Shown: positions 32,467 through 45,773 of the stretch, in pieces
Layout: every line of letters starts with the position of its first letter
Numbering within the stretch: position 1 is the stretch's first letter
Source: Prosopocoilus inquinatus
Lineage: Eukaryota > Arthropoda > Insecta > Coleoptera > Lucanidae
DNA length: 64,000 nucleotides
NCBI GenBank assembly: GCA_036172665.1
Contig: CM069871.1
Coordinates: forward strand, 58,650,713-58,714,712
Reading direction: 5' to 3'
Program-made: the position numbers and the translations under genes
Notes under the pieces: model-generated
The model's database searches: none
Told to the model about the DNA's origin: nothing
Seen by the model: only the letters and a program-made list of their open reading frames with translations

Positions 32467-33480
32467 ATGGTAACCAATCTTAGGAATAAACTTGCAAGTG
32501 CCTTAAGTGCAAATGCAAATTAAGTGTTGGAAGACAAAATTAATTCCCATCAAAGGGAAATTGACAAACTACGCCTAGAAAATAAAACCCACTTAACTCT
32601 AATAAACGAATTAAACACAATAATAGACACTCTTTCTCGTAATATTTTAATAAATAAACTATCGTTAAAAGATTGTGAAATTCAAACTGACAATATAAAA
32701 GATGTGCGCGAATGTGAATCGCAAACAAATACTGTAAGTGAACTATCTTCTCATTACCTAACTTCTAAAACCATAAATGTTAATTGTCTACCAAATACAA
32801 GCATGGTGCAATCCCAAAATCTAAGCATACCCAAGGTCAGCTATAAACCTAAACTATTGATACTCACAGACAGTCATGGCAGAAATCTAAGTGACATTTT
32901 GAGTTCAACTTACAATAATGATTACGAAATACTATCATTCTTTAAACCAAATGCAACATTTAAACAAGTGACAAAGGACATACATTTACTAGTTAAAGAC
33001 TTTACTTAAAGTGATTTTGTCTACGTCATGGCTGGCACGAATGATCCCGTTAATTATAATATTCGCATGGATGTTGAATATGTTTGCGAATTGTGTAAAA
33101 ATACCAACTTAGTACTTAGTGCTCAACCATACCGTTACGATTTACACAGTAAATCTAATAATTCTATTTATAACCGAAATGTACAACTCTACAATATTGT
33201 CAATACCTTGCAGATGTCATCTAATATTAGCTTTTTAGATGTAAATGCAATTCTAAATAGTAATGACTTTACTCAACACGGTCTACATTTAAAAGCAAAA
33301 GGCAAATTTAAAATATGTAAATTTCTTATCAACAAACTGAAAGATAATTTCACGAAACGCAGTGCTGTAATAAATATTTCCCTAAAGGAATCAGTCGCTG
33401 AGGGTGCTTCAAATGAGGTTACTACTTCTGAAAATCAAAATTCTTTTTTAGGTCAATATTCTTTGACAAAAATGACATAA
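32467..33480 (+). pseudogene. LINE ORF1 with coiled coil and SGNH esterase-like domain
   Basis: The frame reads MVTNLRNKLASALSANAN, a stop (32521-32523, probably CAA to TAA), then a Leu/Lys/Glu-rich stretch of coiled-coil type (INSHQREIDKLRLENKTHL), a variable part, and an esterase-like domain: LLILTDSHGRNL with the nucleophile-type serine, a second stop at 33007-33009, MAGTND, and DFTQHGLHLKAKGK with the terminal histidine block. TDSHGR, GTND and HGLHL are the I, III and V blocks of SGNH hydrolases, known in ORF1 of CR1 and related LINEs, where the protein binds RNA or lipid. The 5' end is cut near 32461. ORF2 starts 20 bases after the stop at 33478. Confidence 0.8.
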
Positions 33481-33500
33481 CATGCGGATCTGTATTACTA

Positions 33501-36258
33501 ATGTTTTTAAATATAAGAAGTTTAAGACGAAAGGTTTCTCATCTTGAATCCTTATTGTTGGATATTGACTGTGATGTTTTATGTCTAAATGAGATATGGC
33601 TCGGAAAGTCCGAGATAGATGTTTGTAATGTAAATGGTTTCACTTTACTTAGTTACTACTGCCGTACTAAATTTAAGGGTGGGGGCACTGCTATATGGAC
33701 AAAAACTGATGTTCTATCAAAGCCCATTGATCTGTCAGCATATAGTACTGAAAAAGTCTTTGAAGCTGCAGGAATTGTTGCTGTCATTAATAATATTCCT
33801 TATACTATAATAAACATTTACCGTTCTCCCAGTGGAAATTTTACTAACTTCCTGTCAGCCTTTACCAGTGTTTTAGACAAGTTCTGTGAACTTGATAGTA
33901 ACTTGATAATTGTAAGTGATTTCAACGTAAATTTTTTAGAAGAATCGTTCAGGAAAACAGAACTAAGTGACTTACTGCACTCTTATAATTTAAGTAGTAT
34001 CGTGGAAGGTTTTACCAGATTTGCTGACAATCAAGCTTCTATGATCGACAATGTTTTTACTAACATTAATCATCTTCTTGCCAAACCATATGATAATAAT
34101 TTATCCGATCACAGATTTCTGTTAGTTACTAATACTCTCAGTCGGAAAAACTTGTCTAATGGTACTATTAAAAACACATTCTTGGTCTATCGACCTCTCA
34201 CAAACTCCGGATTAACTAGAATGTACAATTTGTTGTCAAATATTGACTGGAGCTTTGTACATCCTACCAGCGATGTAAACGTTGTTTTTAACAATTTTTT
34301 TTCTATTTTGCTCAATGTGCATAAACATTTTTTTCCCTTAAAGAAAATAAAAAGATCCTGTAGCGGGAGACCTTTGGTGAATTGGTTTACTAATGATCTA
34401 CGCAAAATGAGGGATCACTTAAATTTTTTATTTGAAGTAAAAAGAAAATATCCTACATCACAACACTTAGTAATATATAAGAACTACAAATTACTTTATA
34501 GTAAACAATTAGATTTATCAAAGAAAATTGCATATGAGAAATACATAAAAGATTCGAGCAACAGTGCACGAGCAATGTGGGATGTAATTAATATGCAAAA
34601 AAAGTGTTCACTTAATGATTTGACTTTACAACATTAAATTTCAGTCAATGATTTTAATATTTTTTTCACTAGCATAGCAAAGGAAACTATTTCTAAAATG
34701 GATGCACCACCAATTTCATTTGATACGTTTCTTCTCGATATCGAGAAACCTGCTCAAGTTTTTCAGTTAAAAAACGCTACATTCATAGAAGTTCGAGATG
34801 TTATTGTACAAATGAATTGTTCTAAAAGCTTAGATGTATATGGGTTAAACATTTTACTTATAAAAAAATTTGTTAACTTATTGTATATTCCTCTCACTAA
34901 TCTCATAAATAAAATATTTAAGACCGGCATATATCCTGATGTTTTGAAATTATCTTGCGTTGTACCTATACTGAAAAAAGGTAACCCCGATGAATGTAGT
35001 AATTATCGACGACCTGTTTCTTTGGTTCCAGTGCTGTCTAAAGTTCTAGAGACTGTAATGAAAAATAGAATATGTTCATTTTTTGAAACATATAACTTGT
35101 TTAGTAGACATCAGTATGGATTCCGTAAAAGTCGATCCACCGTATCAGCTATTGACTCGCTTGTCGATTATATCACGAATGTATTTGAGAGGAGTGAATA
35201 CGCCTTTTCTGCATTTCTTGACCTTACCAAGGCTTTCGATTGTATTTCTCATGATATCCTAATATCGAAGCTCATATATTATAATTTTGACTCAATGAGC
35301 ATAAAGCTAATAGCATCGTATCTAAGCGACAGGAGCCAGGTTGTTCGATGCCAAGATAAATTTTCTGAGTCAATTGACGTTTCAGTCGGAATTCCGCAAG
35401 GTTCTGTTCTAGGTCCAATTTTGTTTTTGTTGTATATTAATGATATTGATCGATGTGTTCCCAATTTTAAGATAACTCTATTCGCGGGTGATACAACGCT
35501 ACTAAACAGAGATATTAGTTTCATTAATGGACCTCAGAACTTTGCGGAAGCTGTAACAAGTATTAAAAATTGGTTCTTAAGCAACACACTTAGCTTAAAT
35601 GATGAAAAAACGCATTACATGAAATCCTCTCTGAAAAATTTGAACCTTCAAACAGATAACTTTGACAGTGTGAAGTCCATCAAATATCTAGGAGTATATT
35701 TGGATTCCACTTTACAATGGCACGAACATACAGATTACATTGCGAACAAACTCACTAAAGTAATATATCTCATAAGACATTTAAAAACTTTTGTTCCTTG
35801 GAATAGTGTTTTATCTGCTTACTACGGTCTGTTTCAATCAGTTATATCGTATGCAATTTTAGTCTGGGGCCATTGTTCTGAGGCCAAAAGAATTTTTATA
35901 CTTCAGAAAAGAATAATACGTATTATGGGTGGGTTAGGGTATAGAGATAGCTGTAGGGAAACCTTCAAAAAACTGAAAATATTAACTTCCATCACTTTAC
36001 ATTTTAGAATGTTTACTCTTATAAAATCTAATATTAATAATTTCATTGACCACCAAAAGAACCACGAATATGACACAACACAGATTGAATAGGTTTCGTT
36101 ATGGCAGGAATTATTATGCGGTGAAACTTTTGAATAAGTTACCACCTGAAATCCGTCAAAAATCCTTACCACAGTTCAAATCTATCATCAAACAGTATTT
36201 GATAACGCATTCCTTTTATTCCATCGAGGACTTTCTTGAGCATTCTCATGTCTTTTAA
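33501..36258 (+). pseudogene. LINE ORF2: AP-type endonuclease and reverse transcriptase
   Basis: Makes target-nicking and cDNA synthesis in an active element. The endonuclease part (33501-34150) shows MFLNIRSLRRKV, LNEIWLG, YRSPSG, VSDFNVNFL and NLSDHRF, the usual catalytic blocks. An in-frame TAA at 34635-34637 interrupts the linker. The reverse transcriptase follows in the same frame: [63 protein letters not shown], and a catalytic box reading FAGD (35481-35492) instead of FADD, which loses the first metal-binding aspartate. YLGVYLD follows. A one-base shift at about 36070-36090 moves the end (RNYYAVKLLNKLPPEIRQKS) into another frame, ending 36258. Few lesions in about 2.75 kb imply recent death. 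Confidence 0.85.
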
Positions 36259-36404
36259 AATACCTACATGTATTATCTATGTGATTGATTTTGACTGTAT
36301 AACTTTATATTTTACATTGTTTTATACACATATGCTATATGACGTGTGAAATACTTTTTTGTATTTATCACAAATAAATTATTATTATATTATTATATCT
36401 GTAC

Positions 36405-37620
36405 CTATACTAGTTTTCGGATTAGTAATACGACATTTTTGATAGTGCTTCCTTTAATCAAACACGACGTATCATCCGCAAACTGATACACAGACGCTGA
36501 CGTCAGTGCAGTTGGTAGCTCATTAACATAAATAACGAATAGCAAAGGGCCCAATAGAGATCCCTGTGGTACCCCTCTCACAATTGACTGCGTTTGAGGA
36601 AAAAAAACTTTTTCATTTAAATGTATACTTCCAGTTATACAAATAGTTTGACTTCTACCTGTTAAGAATGATTTGAATAATTCCAAGACTATATCGCACT
36701 CACCGTACTTAAACAATTTACTTAACAACAGATCATGGTTGATCGTATCAAAAGCCTTACTTAAATCGAAATAAACCCCGGCTACTTTAGCTCTTTCATC
36801 GAAACATTTCATTATTTCCAAGACTGAATGATAAACTGTATATTCGCAGGGTTTGCTAGAAAGAAAACCATATTGGGTATTGCTTAATACTTTGTTTCGA
36901 AGAAAGTGAGATAACAACCTTCGATGTAAAATGTTTTTAAATTTATTGGACAACGACGGTAATACAGATATAGGACGATAATTGTCCAGGTTGTTTCCTT
37001 TCTTGAGCTCCAGCACGACTTTCGCCAATTTTAACTTGTCTGGAAATATACCTTGCAGGAACTTGGAATTAACTATATGAGACAGTATGGGAGCTGTGTA
37101 TGTGAGTTGATACTAAGTGTAGTAAATAACTAGGAATATCATCTAGCCCAGAAGATGCCTTCGCAGGAATATCGGCAAATGTCATTTTTTACTTCCTCAG
37201 GAGTACATGGCAATAAAAAAAATATTTTTAGAGTAATTTAATAATTCCGCAGAGTCCAGATAACACTTACTGGTAGATGATACAGTAGTAATAGATTTAA
37301 AATGATTACTAAATGGCTGGGCTATAAATGGTCCTTCCTTCGATCTTTATCTCAGGGGATCTACTTGAGGTTTTGCCAGTTTCCTCTCAATAAGTTGCCA
37401 TACAGCTTTTGATGTGTTAGACGCATTTTTAATTTTGTTGTCATTGAAAGTCCTTTTACTGTTACCTAAAAACTCTTGAAATTTTTTTGGCATCTTTATA
37501 AAGGACATATGTTAGTAGACTTATAAACAGTGTATAATTCTGTGATTTGTGTTGACATGTGTTTGGCATTAGAGGGAATCCATGAATTTTTAGCCGAATG
37601 TCGAACCTCTTGTTTTCTTT
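36405..37620 (-). pseudogene. jockey/CR1-like LINE, linker and reverse transcriptase palm, split by an insertion
   Basis: The minus strand contains, 5' to 3', linker pieces (NASNTSKAVWQLIERKL near 37420), FLQGIFPDKLKLAKVVLELK, NYRPISVLPSLSNKFKNIL, TQYGFLSSKPCEYTVYHSV, GVYFDLSKAFDTINHDLLL, VRGVPQGSLLGPLLFVIYVN and YQFADDTSCLIKG. The stretch 37028-36405 is a 207-codon open frame with all catalytic boxes intact; upstream there are stops and shifts. It ends at 36405 next to the tail of the plus-strand LINE, and the following thumb segment is at 32460-32145. Before that insertion it was an almost complete reverse transcriptase. Confidence 0.85.
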
Positions 37621-40085
37621 TAGGATATCATATCATATATATACAAATCATTTACATTCTCCTGTCAGTTTACTTGATCCCAATTTTCATTACGTAAGAG
37701 ATTAATTCTCCAAATCTGAAATTTTTTGCCCAAAAATGAAAAACTGACCTATTACAAGCGAGCGCAGTCCCTTTGTTTTGAAGCCTCTGCTTGGTTTACG
37801 ACTTGTTTCAGCAATTTATTTCGATAAAAGCAATAAACCGCAATCAAACTTTTTATTTACGTTTAGAAGAACTCGGTCAAGGTCTTATTGTGTACGAATA
37901 TGAATGCGACTTGCGAACATCGGCATGTTTATTTGTATTTTTAACATGCGATAAGTAAGAACGTTTGTTTCTTAGTAATAGACAATAACAATGATGTTAA
38001 AAACGAGCACCTAATCTTCTTTAGATTTTTAAGTAATGAAACATCTTCGTACGCTAGTTTTGTAAGTGCGTTGAAAATACGTGAAATTATTTTTTAATTA
38101 TTGCACTAATAGCTGCAGAATAAGTATTGCAAGAGCAGAAACTATTCCTATTGTAGAAACGGAAAGCAAGAATTGGAGTATGAGTACGATAAAAAATTTA
38201 AACAAATTAGATTGCCTGTACACACAATAATCTACGGGTTCAAAATAAGTGATTGAGTAACTTTGCCAGCTCTCAATCGAACTATTTTATTAATTGTTTA
38301 CATTCCAACACAAAACACATGTTTTTATAAGGATGATATTGAACCTAAATTTCTGCGTCGGCTTACACCAATAAAGACATAAAAAACTCTCGCCTAGTGC
38401 AGACGTTTATTTCGTCTTTTCGTCGTAGTTTTAATAAAGAAAAAAATTTATTTTTACTGTACAAATACAATAACTTTAGTACTCAACATTGTAAGTTTAT
38501 TATTGTCATTTTACAAATTAATATGATGTAAGAATTTCCTCTTTTTCGATCGCCTTTAGATTGAAATTTTTAAATTTAACTGTTAAAGTACGGATTAGCA
38601 CAAAACTAATGATTAATTAACACAACACACACAAAAAATTTTAAACTATTAAGAACTTACCTAGTTACAAAATTTATCTGCTTTTAAAATTAGCAAATAA
38701 CACGATACTTGACCTGCCCTAAGTACAATTTCTGTGCATTAGGTCATGATCTGCGTTTTTATGACTTTTTTTAGCCCCGAACGTCGGAGAATAGTTGAAA
38801 ACCAATCTCCGCCGGAACATTAAGCTGCACCCTCGAACAATTTCTATGAAAAAGTAAAATAATTTTTATCTGCGTTATTATTGCTCTCCGACCAGTAGTT
38901 GTATAACAAATTTTGCTTCTTTTCTTGACCACTATTTGTGGTTTGAATTAAAGACATAGGTTTAGAGACATGCTGTTTATGCGTTATTAATTACCAAGAA
39001 TTACGAATTAAAATAAACAATAACGTAGCAGTATGTTTTGTACACAGTGCATAAAGTACGCGCCAGTAGAAAATGATTAGTTCATCCGATGCAGCGATTA
39101 AACCAAAAGCGTTTTTTTTAACGGATGTAGCGATTGAAACTGTCGCTTTAAAACTGAAAGTGTGACGTCATCAAAGTTCAGCGTTGAAATTTTAAGATGC
39201 GGCGCTTTAAATGTTGAAGAGTACAAAGACGAGCTCTATTAGTTAAGAAAGTCAATGGCCTAGTTTTTTAAATACTCTCCGGTTGAAACACCATATTGGT
39301 ACCACCGTAAATAATCTCAGTTTACGTGATCATGAGAAACTGTCCGTGGTGTTTATAATTTTAAGAAATTAATAATAAAACACAACGTATAAGTTAAATA
39401 TTTGCATTTTAACTATTAATTTCAAATGTACCGTTCTAAAATAAAACAATGTTTTAATTAGTCGCATTTAGTAATCGAACGTTCATTACAATTTATTGCA
39501 GCTGTAAAATAAGTAATAACAGGTCTATTTTTATTCGATGACAATATATATGCATAAAAATGTAGGCGTTTATTCAAATTAAAGTCGTTAACGCCACGTG
39601 AATTAGATAATACCGAAGAATGCGATCGTAAATTTTGAAGCAGGTATAGAAAAAGACGAATATAAAATTTTCCATTGCATTTTTTTTTGTAACTTCTAAA
39701 TCTAGCTAAAACGTCAGATTTAAAACAACAAATACAAAAAACGATGAACCTGGTAGCAATAAACTCCTTTGCACAGACTTGAAATTCATTCATAATTTTG
39801 AAATTTGAAGTACCTAAACTGCATCGTAGTAGATGATACTATACAAAGTTCTCTACGCAGGACGAACGCAGTACAGGAAGGTGAAAATTTGGCAGATGAA
39901 GACTTCATAAACCCGTAAACATACACTGACGGCTTAAAAGCGAAATCTTGTAAAATTAGTTTAACGGTAGGCGCCGAAGTGAGCGTCTTGTCAGTTGTAT
40001 TGTGGTTCGCTTTGTTGAAAATATAAATGCTAGAAGTTATATTTATTTTATACGTTCATTAAAAATAAAGAAAAACACAAACAGT
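37621..40085. other. no gene recognised
   Basis: AT-rich sequence. A 111-codon minus-strand frame at 39458-39793 has no recognisable motif. No inverted repeats or copies of other repeats were found. Confidence 0.4.
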
Positions 40086-40089
40086 TATG

Positions 40090-40475
40090 AGTTAGGTCCA
40101 AATACGGGTGTAATTTAAAGATTTCACATAATTATACATTACAATTCTTATACAGCAAGTCTTTGAAACCTAAAACTTTATTATTTGGTCTTATAAACAT
40201 TTTTTCTCGACATGGGCACAAGTAATATACAATGAGTAACTAGCAAAAAAAATTTATGACTGAAAGAGTCCAAGTCTTAAGGTCATTAATACCATTATCT
40301 AGTACATTCGAAACAATTAAGAGATCCTGATTAGCTGTTATTATTAGGTGTGGTATAATCAGAAAACAAGACGAGATACTGCAATGTATTTTCAGAGTAT
40401 ATAACATTAGTATAAATTAAGAAGAAAATGGGACCTAAGGCAAAGCCCTAAGGTGCACCGTCCTTCCTTGTTAAG
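40090..40475 (-). pseudogene. old LINE reverse transcriptase fragment
   Basis: The minus strand reads GAP-stop-GFALGPIFFLIYTNVI (from about 40458), which aligns with [20 protein letters not shown], followed at the right distance by LVLFSDYTT in place of LVLFADDTT. Further on, after shifts, come NDLKTWTLS and NKVLGFKDLLYKN. All features fit a heavily mutated jockey/CR1-like reverse transcriptase from the palm to the thumb. Both catalytic aspartates of the box are changed or displaced. Older than the fragments at 36.4 and 60.6 kb. Confidence 0.65.
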
Positions 40476-41324
40476 TCAACATAACTGACGAGTTGACTGA
40501 GTTGTTATTGAAAAATATACACTTACTATTCTTACATGTAACAGACGATATGATGAATAAGAATAGCCTAATTACCATCTCGCTAATTAAGACACAACAA
40601 AGTTAATTTTGAACGTTTTTCTAAAAATATACTCAAACCAAAGTACTTTTTTTTAGACATAGTCATTGGTTCATTATAGTTATTATGCGACTTTCGGCGT
40701 GTTTTTATTGCACGTCTCTTTTTTGCGTGTAAACAATCACGCTCCATAATTTAATTGAAATTGCCTATTTTCGTTGACAACTACCGGTTCCAAAGACTAA
40801 TAAATACCAAAAACGGGTTCCACCGCAAAACATTGCCCGCCAAAGTCCGAATGTTTTATCGAAAATTAATTCAACATCTGTTTTAAGGTCAAGCGCAGAA
40901 TTTAGCATCAAAAGTTTTTCTTAGAAACCAAATATTACCGAGTTTGCTGTTTTTAGGATATATGTCATAGAGGCATTAAAAATATTTATATTTGGCGGAA
41001 ACGAAGTCCAGAAATAAAAGTCTCATCATCCATATACGATTTCTTCCTTTTCGAAATACGTATTTCTATTTTGAGTGTGAAATCGGGTATTAATTAAAAG
41101 AAAATCGCAAATGCCAATGTTAAATCAAAGTCGCTGGTTTTCCAAAATGATAGGTGTATTATAAAAACGAAACAATCCATTTTCGGTTAAAAGAATAGAA
41201 GAAATCAAATGTTTTCATTAGAGAATCGCTTCCGTATTGATTACTTGAAGCCGATAAAATCATATATTATCGTAACCTATTGGAAATTACGTAGATATCA
41301 CTCGCTCGCCATTCACCTAATCAT

Positions 41325-41868
41325 TAAGGGTCGGACATTCTTAGGATATCTGGTAAAAACCAGTATAAAGGTAAACAAAGCAGCGGCGTAGATTTCAACA
41401 TCGCCATCACCGATGAACGGTTTATACGCCCGAGGCACTCTCACCGTCGTGCTCATTGCATCAGAAGAAACCGTTTGATGTAAATTACATGTGTAACATA
41501 ATTGCCTTTATAGTTTCTTTCAAATTAATAATTATGAAAACATTATAATTCTTTAATGTAGCTTTTAACAATACTGGCATAATACATTTAATTCATATCA
41601 ATAATAGCGCCGTCACTGCAAAAAGAATGCGAGTTCATTTCGGAATGAATCGATTTTGTAAACAAATTTTTATATCCAGTCGAGCAGAACTGTTGTGGTT
41701 ACTGCATGCCGCATAGACTTCTCGGGCTTCGACTGGTTTATTGTTTTGTTTTTACAGGGCACACGCGTTAAAGATTAGAACTTTTCCCGACCTTGATCGC
41801 TTCAGCATATTAGTAGTTCTTCGTATATTTAACGAAACTTTCTGCCTAAAATGCGCGTAGGCCTGCTA
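41325..41868 (+). repeat. dispersed ~540-bp repeat, copy 1
   Basis: From gggtcggacattc to taggcctgct this matches the reverse complement of 48388-48907 along its whole length, with scattered substitutions. No terminal inverted repeats and no coding region. It contains gatataaaa- and polyA-like signals but too little to call it an LTR. Confidence 0.8.
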
Positions 41869-42347
41869 ATCATACAACATTTACTTTACTAGGAGTATTA
41901 TTAATTTAATGAAGAAATATTTGTATGCAACTGTTAGGTGACCTACAGTGACATTACAAAAGTCGGAAGTAAACTAAGTAGTTTTGGAATATATGTTTTT
42001 GTTTTTTCTGATTTGTAGCAATTATCTAAAACTGAGGTAACAGTTGTGTCAATAGTGAATTATTTAAAAGGAAATTTTAGAGCCATGATACAAGTTCAAT
42101 TTACGTAAGTCAATGCGTATAAATTATTAATCACATTAGAAAATAATATCTAAAAGACATTAGTTTAACATGTGGGAATTCTAAGATGACATAACTTCGG
42201 TATGCCGGGTGTTTGTGAAATAAGTGCAGAAATTAAAACCTGTAATACATCACCATAAATGGGAACGATTGAACTTACATGTCCTTAACAAAAGTTTTAC
42301 ACATTTCGAGAAAATCGCAGTTGAAAATCGGGCAAGAAATAATCGTA

Positions 42348-43200
42348 CGTGTTGTTAAGTATCTAAATACAGTATCTAAATACTTTTTGAGTATTTAGAT
42401 ATGTACCTCAGATACTACTGAAAAAATATATCTATGTTTGCATCTAGATACATTTATAAAAGTATCTATTCATTTGAGATACTAAGATACATTTTATATA
42501 CATTTTAAACATCCATAAAAACACCAAACCTTGGTGGAAACGCAACTTTCGATTTTACATCCTTTTTTTTATTTTCCCGTTCTGTCAATTATGTTTTCCA
42601 GTTTATCAAATACGACTTGATGATTCAGAAACTTGAAAATGATTTGACAAATTGGGAAACATAATTGACAAAAGGAGAAAATCAAAAGATAAAGACTGTA
42701 TTAATGATTTGAAAAGGAGAACGCTCTCCTAGCTACAATAAGGCTACAACTAAGTATCTTAGATTTATTTGACGTTTAACTTGTCTGATAGGGAAGTAGA
42801 GTCATTTCTGTTGATACATTTACTTGATTGATTTACCTGAAATTCTTATTTAAAAGGTGCTAGGTATACACTGCTGCAAGAAACTGTGTTATTTGCGGTC
42901 CCTTGTGAAAATTATCACAGGTTTTAGCGTGTATATTATTCACATATTCATACAAAAGCTCCGTGAATTTTCACAAAACATAAACTGGATTTGGATCTTA
43001 AATAATACCGTATATCTACTACGGCATAGATTATTGAATTTTACACTTGCAAGCATCTTGATAAAGAGCAGATACTTTTTTTATATCTGTATCTAGATAT
43101 TTTCCCAAAAAAGTATCTGTATCTGCATCTAGATACATTTTTCTGAAAGTATCTCTATCTGTATCTAGATACTATTAGAAATGTATCTTTAACAACACCG
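42348..43200. mobile_element. hAT-type MITE (copy 2), uninterrupted
   Basis: Inverted relative to copy 1 at 22066-23793. The ends are gtgttgttaagtatct and, in reverse, ggtgttgttaaagatac, with the same arrays of tatctagatac motifs inside both ends. It has a single ctattagaaat at 43172-43182, the empty-site version of the target hit in copy 1. No clear 8-bp duplication is left. Confidence 0.8.
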
Positions 43201-44260
43201 TATGTCTTTGAGGTAGGCCAAGAGAAGGAAATTTGATTGGAATCAAAAACAGAAGTGCAATCGAGCGGTGACCTTTACCAAAGTCGAGAGGCCAATAAAG
43301 GCGTTGTTTTTAACGTCGCAATAAGTCATATTACAGCTTGAGCGAAAAAATTTGCATCATTTTTTATGATTATAACACACAATTTATTGCTCCATATTCT
43401 TTGGGATCAACAGTTTAGTGATTGAACGAGTTAATACGTTTACTATCTACATAATATTATTACTTATTAAAATGCCGTAATTCACGAACGGCGAGAGAAC
43501 AGCATTTCAGAGGAGTGTATTCATAATACCGTCGACAGTATTTGGGCTAATCCTGACATGCGCACGAACACAAGAATCACTTTTTCGCCGTGCTCGTTTG
43601 TATGTCGCTAATTATGGACGTCACATCGAACAATTGTTGTAAACATTTCTAAATGTCTAATAGTGAACGTTTCTTTGAATGTGATTCTCCACAGAGATGA
43701 TATTCGGTGAGTGTGTCTTGCGTATTAGTCATTCCCACGATGTTTACTGTCTATGATCAAAGAAACAAGTTCCGTAAGTTTTTTTTTTGTTATTTCATGA
43801 GCGTCGAATAAGGGATGTATAAAGGAATTTTCTTTTTGCTATACCAAAACATCCTGTACGTAGTAGTAAATACCTAGGATTTATAAATACAATATTTTGA
43901 TTTTCCTCAATCGCAGTAATTCGGATAATTGTGCTTATTTTACCATGGGACAATAAAAACCCAAATCAAAATTACGCTTGGAATAATTCTGCTTGTTACC
44001 TATACCATGAAAGTGATAAAAATGCAAGTCAAAAATATTCTAGAATATGAATCAGTTATATTTGTTATACCATAACATTCTCAATTAAATATTTGCAACT
44101 GCTGGTTGGCCCTTCCGTACATTTTTGAGTAAAACTGCAAAGAAACAATTCATTCAGAATTTTAAAAGGCATCTAATGCTGCTTTTATTTTTTCAAGAAT
44201 CTTAATATGATAAGAAAGAGTAAGAAAATTTCCCTCCGAAAGGAAAATCAACATGTGGTA
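43201..44260. other. no gene recognised
   Basis: AT-rich, no coding region. A worn Tc1/mariner-like end (GCCAATTATGGACGTCACATCGAAC-like wording near 43600) may be present but cannot be supported by a second end. Confidence 0.3.
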
Positions 44261-45230
44261 TACAGTGTGTCCATGGATCAACTTGACAAGAGGAAAAACT
44301 TGTTTAATATCAACTTTACGCAAAAAAACTTATTCTTTACAAAAGGTTCTGCTTGTCAGGAAACTCCGGAAACAATGCTTATACTTTGATTTTAAATTAC
44401 CAAATCCAAATTGTCTTATATTTAAGTTGTATAAATGTAGATTTTAGGCAAAAATGTATATTTTCAAAAATTCCACTGTCTAAAAAACCGCAAAAATCAC
44501 ACATACATTTAAGTTTTCTCACCATAAGGTGTCTAGAATATTCAAATATCTGAATTTATAGAATGAATGAAACTTTATTTTTATTGATTTGCAATCTGTC
44601 TAAGAACGTTAATCTTCTCTAATAACTTCAGAACTGTACTCAAGTTTGAATTTTGAAATACAGAGTGCCTCAAAATGACATATTCTTGAAGGTTTTCTTA
44701 TCCCCTTTACTGAAAATAGAATTTTTTTCGATCCCTTCACATCTGATACTGATCCGGTTTCATCGATTTTTTTTTTAAAGCAATCGGAATAGGTGATGTG
44801 ATCATTGTATCGGGAACCTTTTCATGAAAAATGTCAATCGCATATTCTTAGGAGACGTTACCAATTCCATAACATTTTATCAAATAAACGCGTTCTTCCT
44901 TAGTCAATAGTCTTGCTAATAATCATACTAAATCTAATAAACATGTCAACTGAGTGTTCTCTAAGAACACTAGATTTCTTATAAAATTGTCCTATGTAAT
45001 CGTTTGTCGAAAAGCGTTCCATAATAAATACATTATGTTACTTTGATTTCTGCAACATAAAAATTAGAAATTTAGATTTTCTAGACAGACTGTAGTTCAA
45101 AATTTAAATTTAAGCGTTATTTCTGGAGTTTCTGGACCAACAAAACTTTTTATAAAGAATAAGCTTTTTGCGTAAAGTTGATATTAAAAAAGTTTTTCCC
45201 CTTGTCAAGTCGATCCGTGGATACACTGTA
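44261..45230. mobile_element. 970-bp element with ~150-bp terminal inverted repeats
   Basis: The left arm starting tacagtgtgtccatggatca and the right arm ending cgatccgtggatacactgta are imperfect reverse complements for about 150 bases, flanked by TA on both sides (44259-44260, 45231-45232). The interior has no coding region. TA targets and long arms fit a non-autonomous Tc1/mariner-like element. Confidence 0.75.
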
Positions 45231-45559
45231 TACAGGGTTTTTAAAAATCTGCAAGTCCCACGTGACCTAATTAACTAGGTACCTTCCAGGAAAATTTGTG
45301 TCCAGCAGATTGTAGATTTACCACAAACATAACTTCTTGATACCAAAAAAAGTAACATGAACATAGACATGCGTAAATGGTTCGTTTGTTTGAAAAATGA
45401 CGTTCCAGCGTTGTCATTGTTTTTTTACGATTACGTTTATTGCTTTTATCGTTAATTTTTCTGGCAAAATTAATTCTATTACGCCACTGATTTTAAGTAA
45501 TACCATAAGTGTCAATTTGGGTTGTCACGTGGGATTCGGATATTGTTGAAAACCCTACA
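45231..45559. mobile_element. ~330-bp MITE adjoining the previous element
   Basis: It starts tacagggtttttaaaaatct and ends, in reverse, tgtagggttttcaacaatat; both ends continue into a matching block, (g/a)tcccacgtgac. The two elements share the TA between them. Confidence 0.65.
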
Positions 45560-45773
45560 TTACGTTAAAAATTTATACCTTAAATCAAAATGACACTCTG
45601 AGTGACATTTAAAAATTGAATGTCGTTTACGTTTTCGTCATTCCGAATTAATCTAAGGACACGATTTCGAAATTCCTCCAAGTAAAAGGACTTGGGTTTT
45701 TATCGCTGCTTATGTTTTCTTTTTCTGGAGTTCAAATAAATTCTAACTTCCTATTCGGTTACCCTATTCACAG

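Larger units (their letters stand above)
32461..36398 (+). mobile_element. CR1/L2-like LINE, nearly full length, recently inactivated
   Basis: Two-frame non-LTR retrotransposon: an esterase-like first frame (32467-33480), then endonuclease plus reverse transcriptase (33501-36258), a short 3' untranslated part, and a simple (TTA)n-type tail (36372-36398). It splits an older minus-strand LINE. The 5' end is near 32461 and probably truncated. The lesions are few: two stops in the first frame, one stop, one frameshift and one catalytic change in the second. No clear target duplication was found. Confidence 0.85.
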
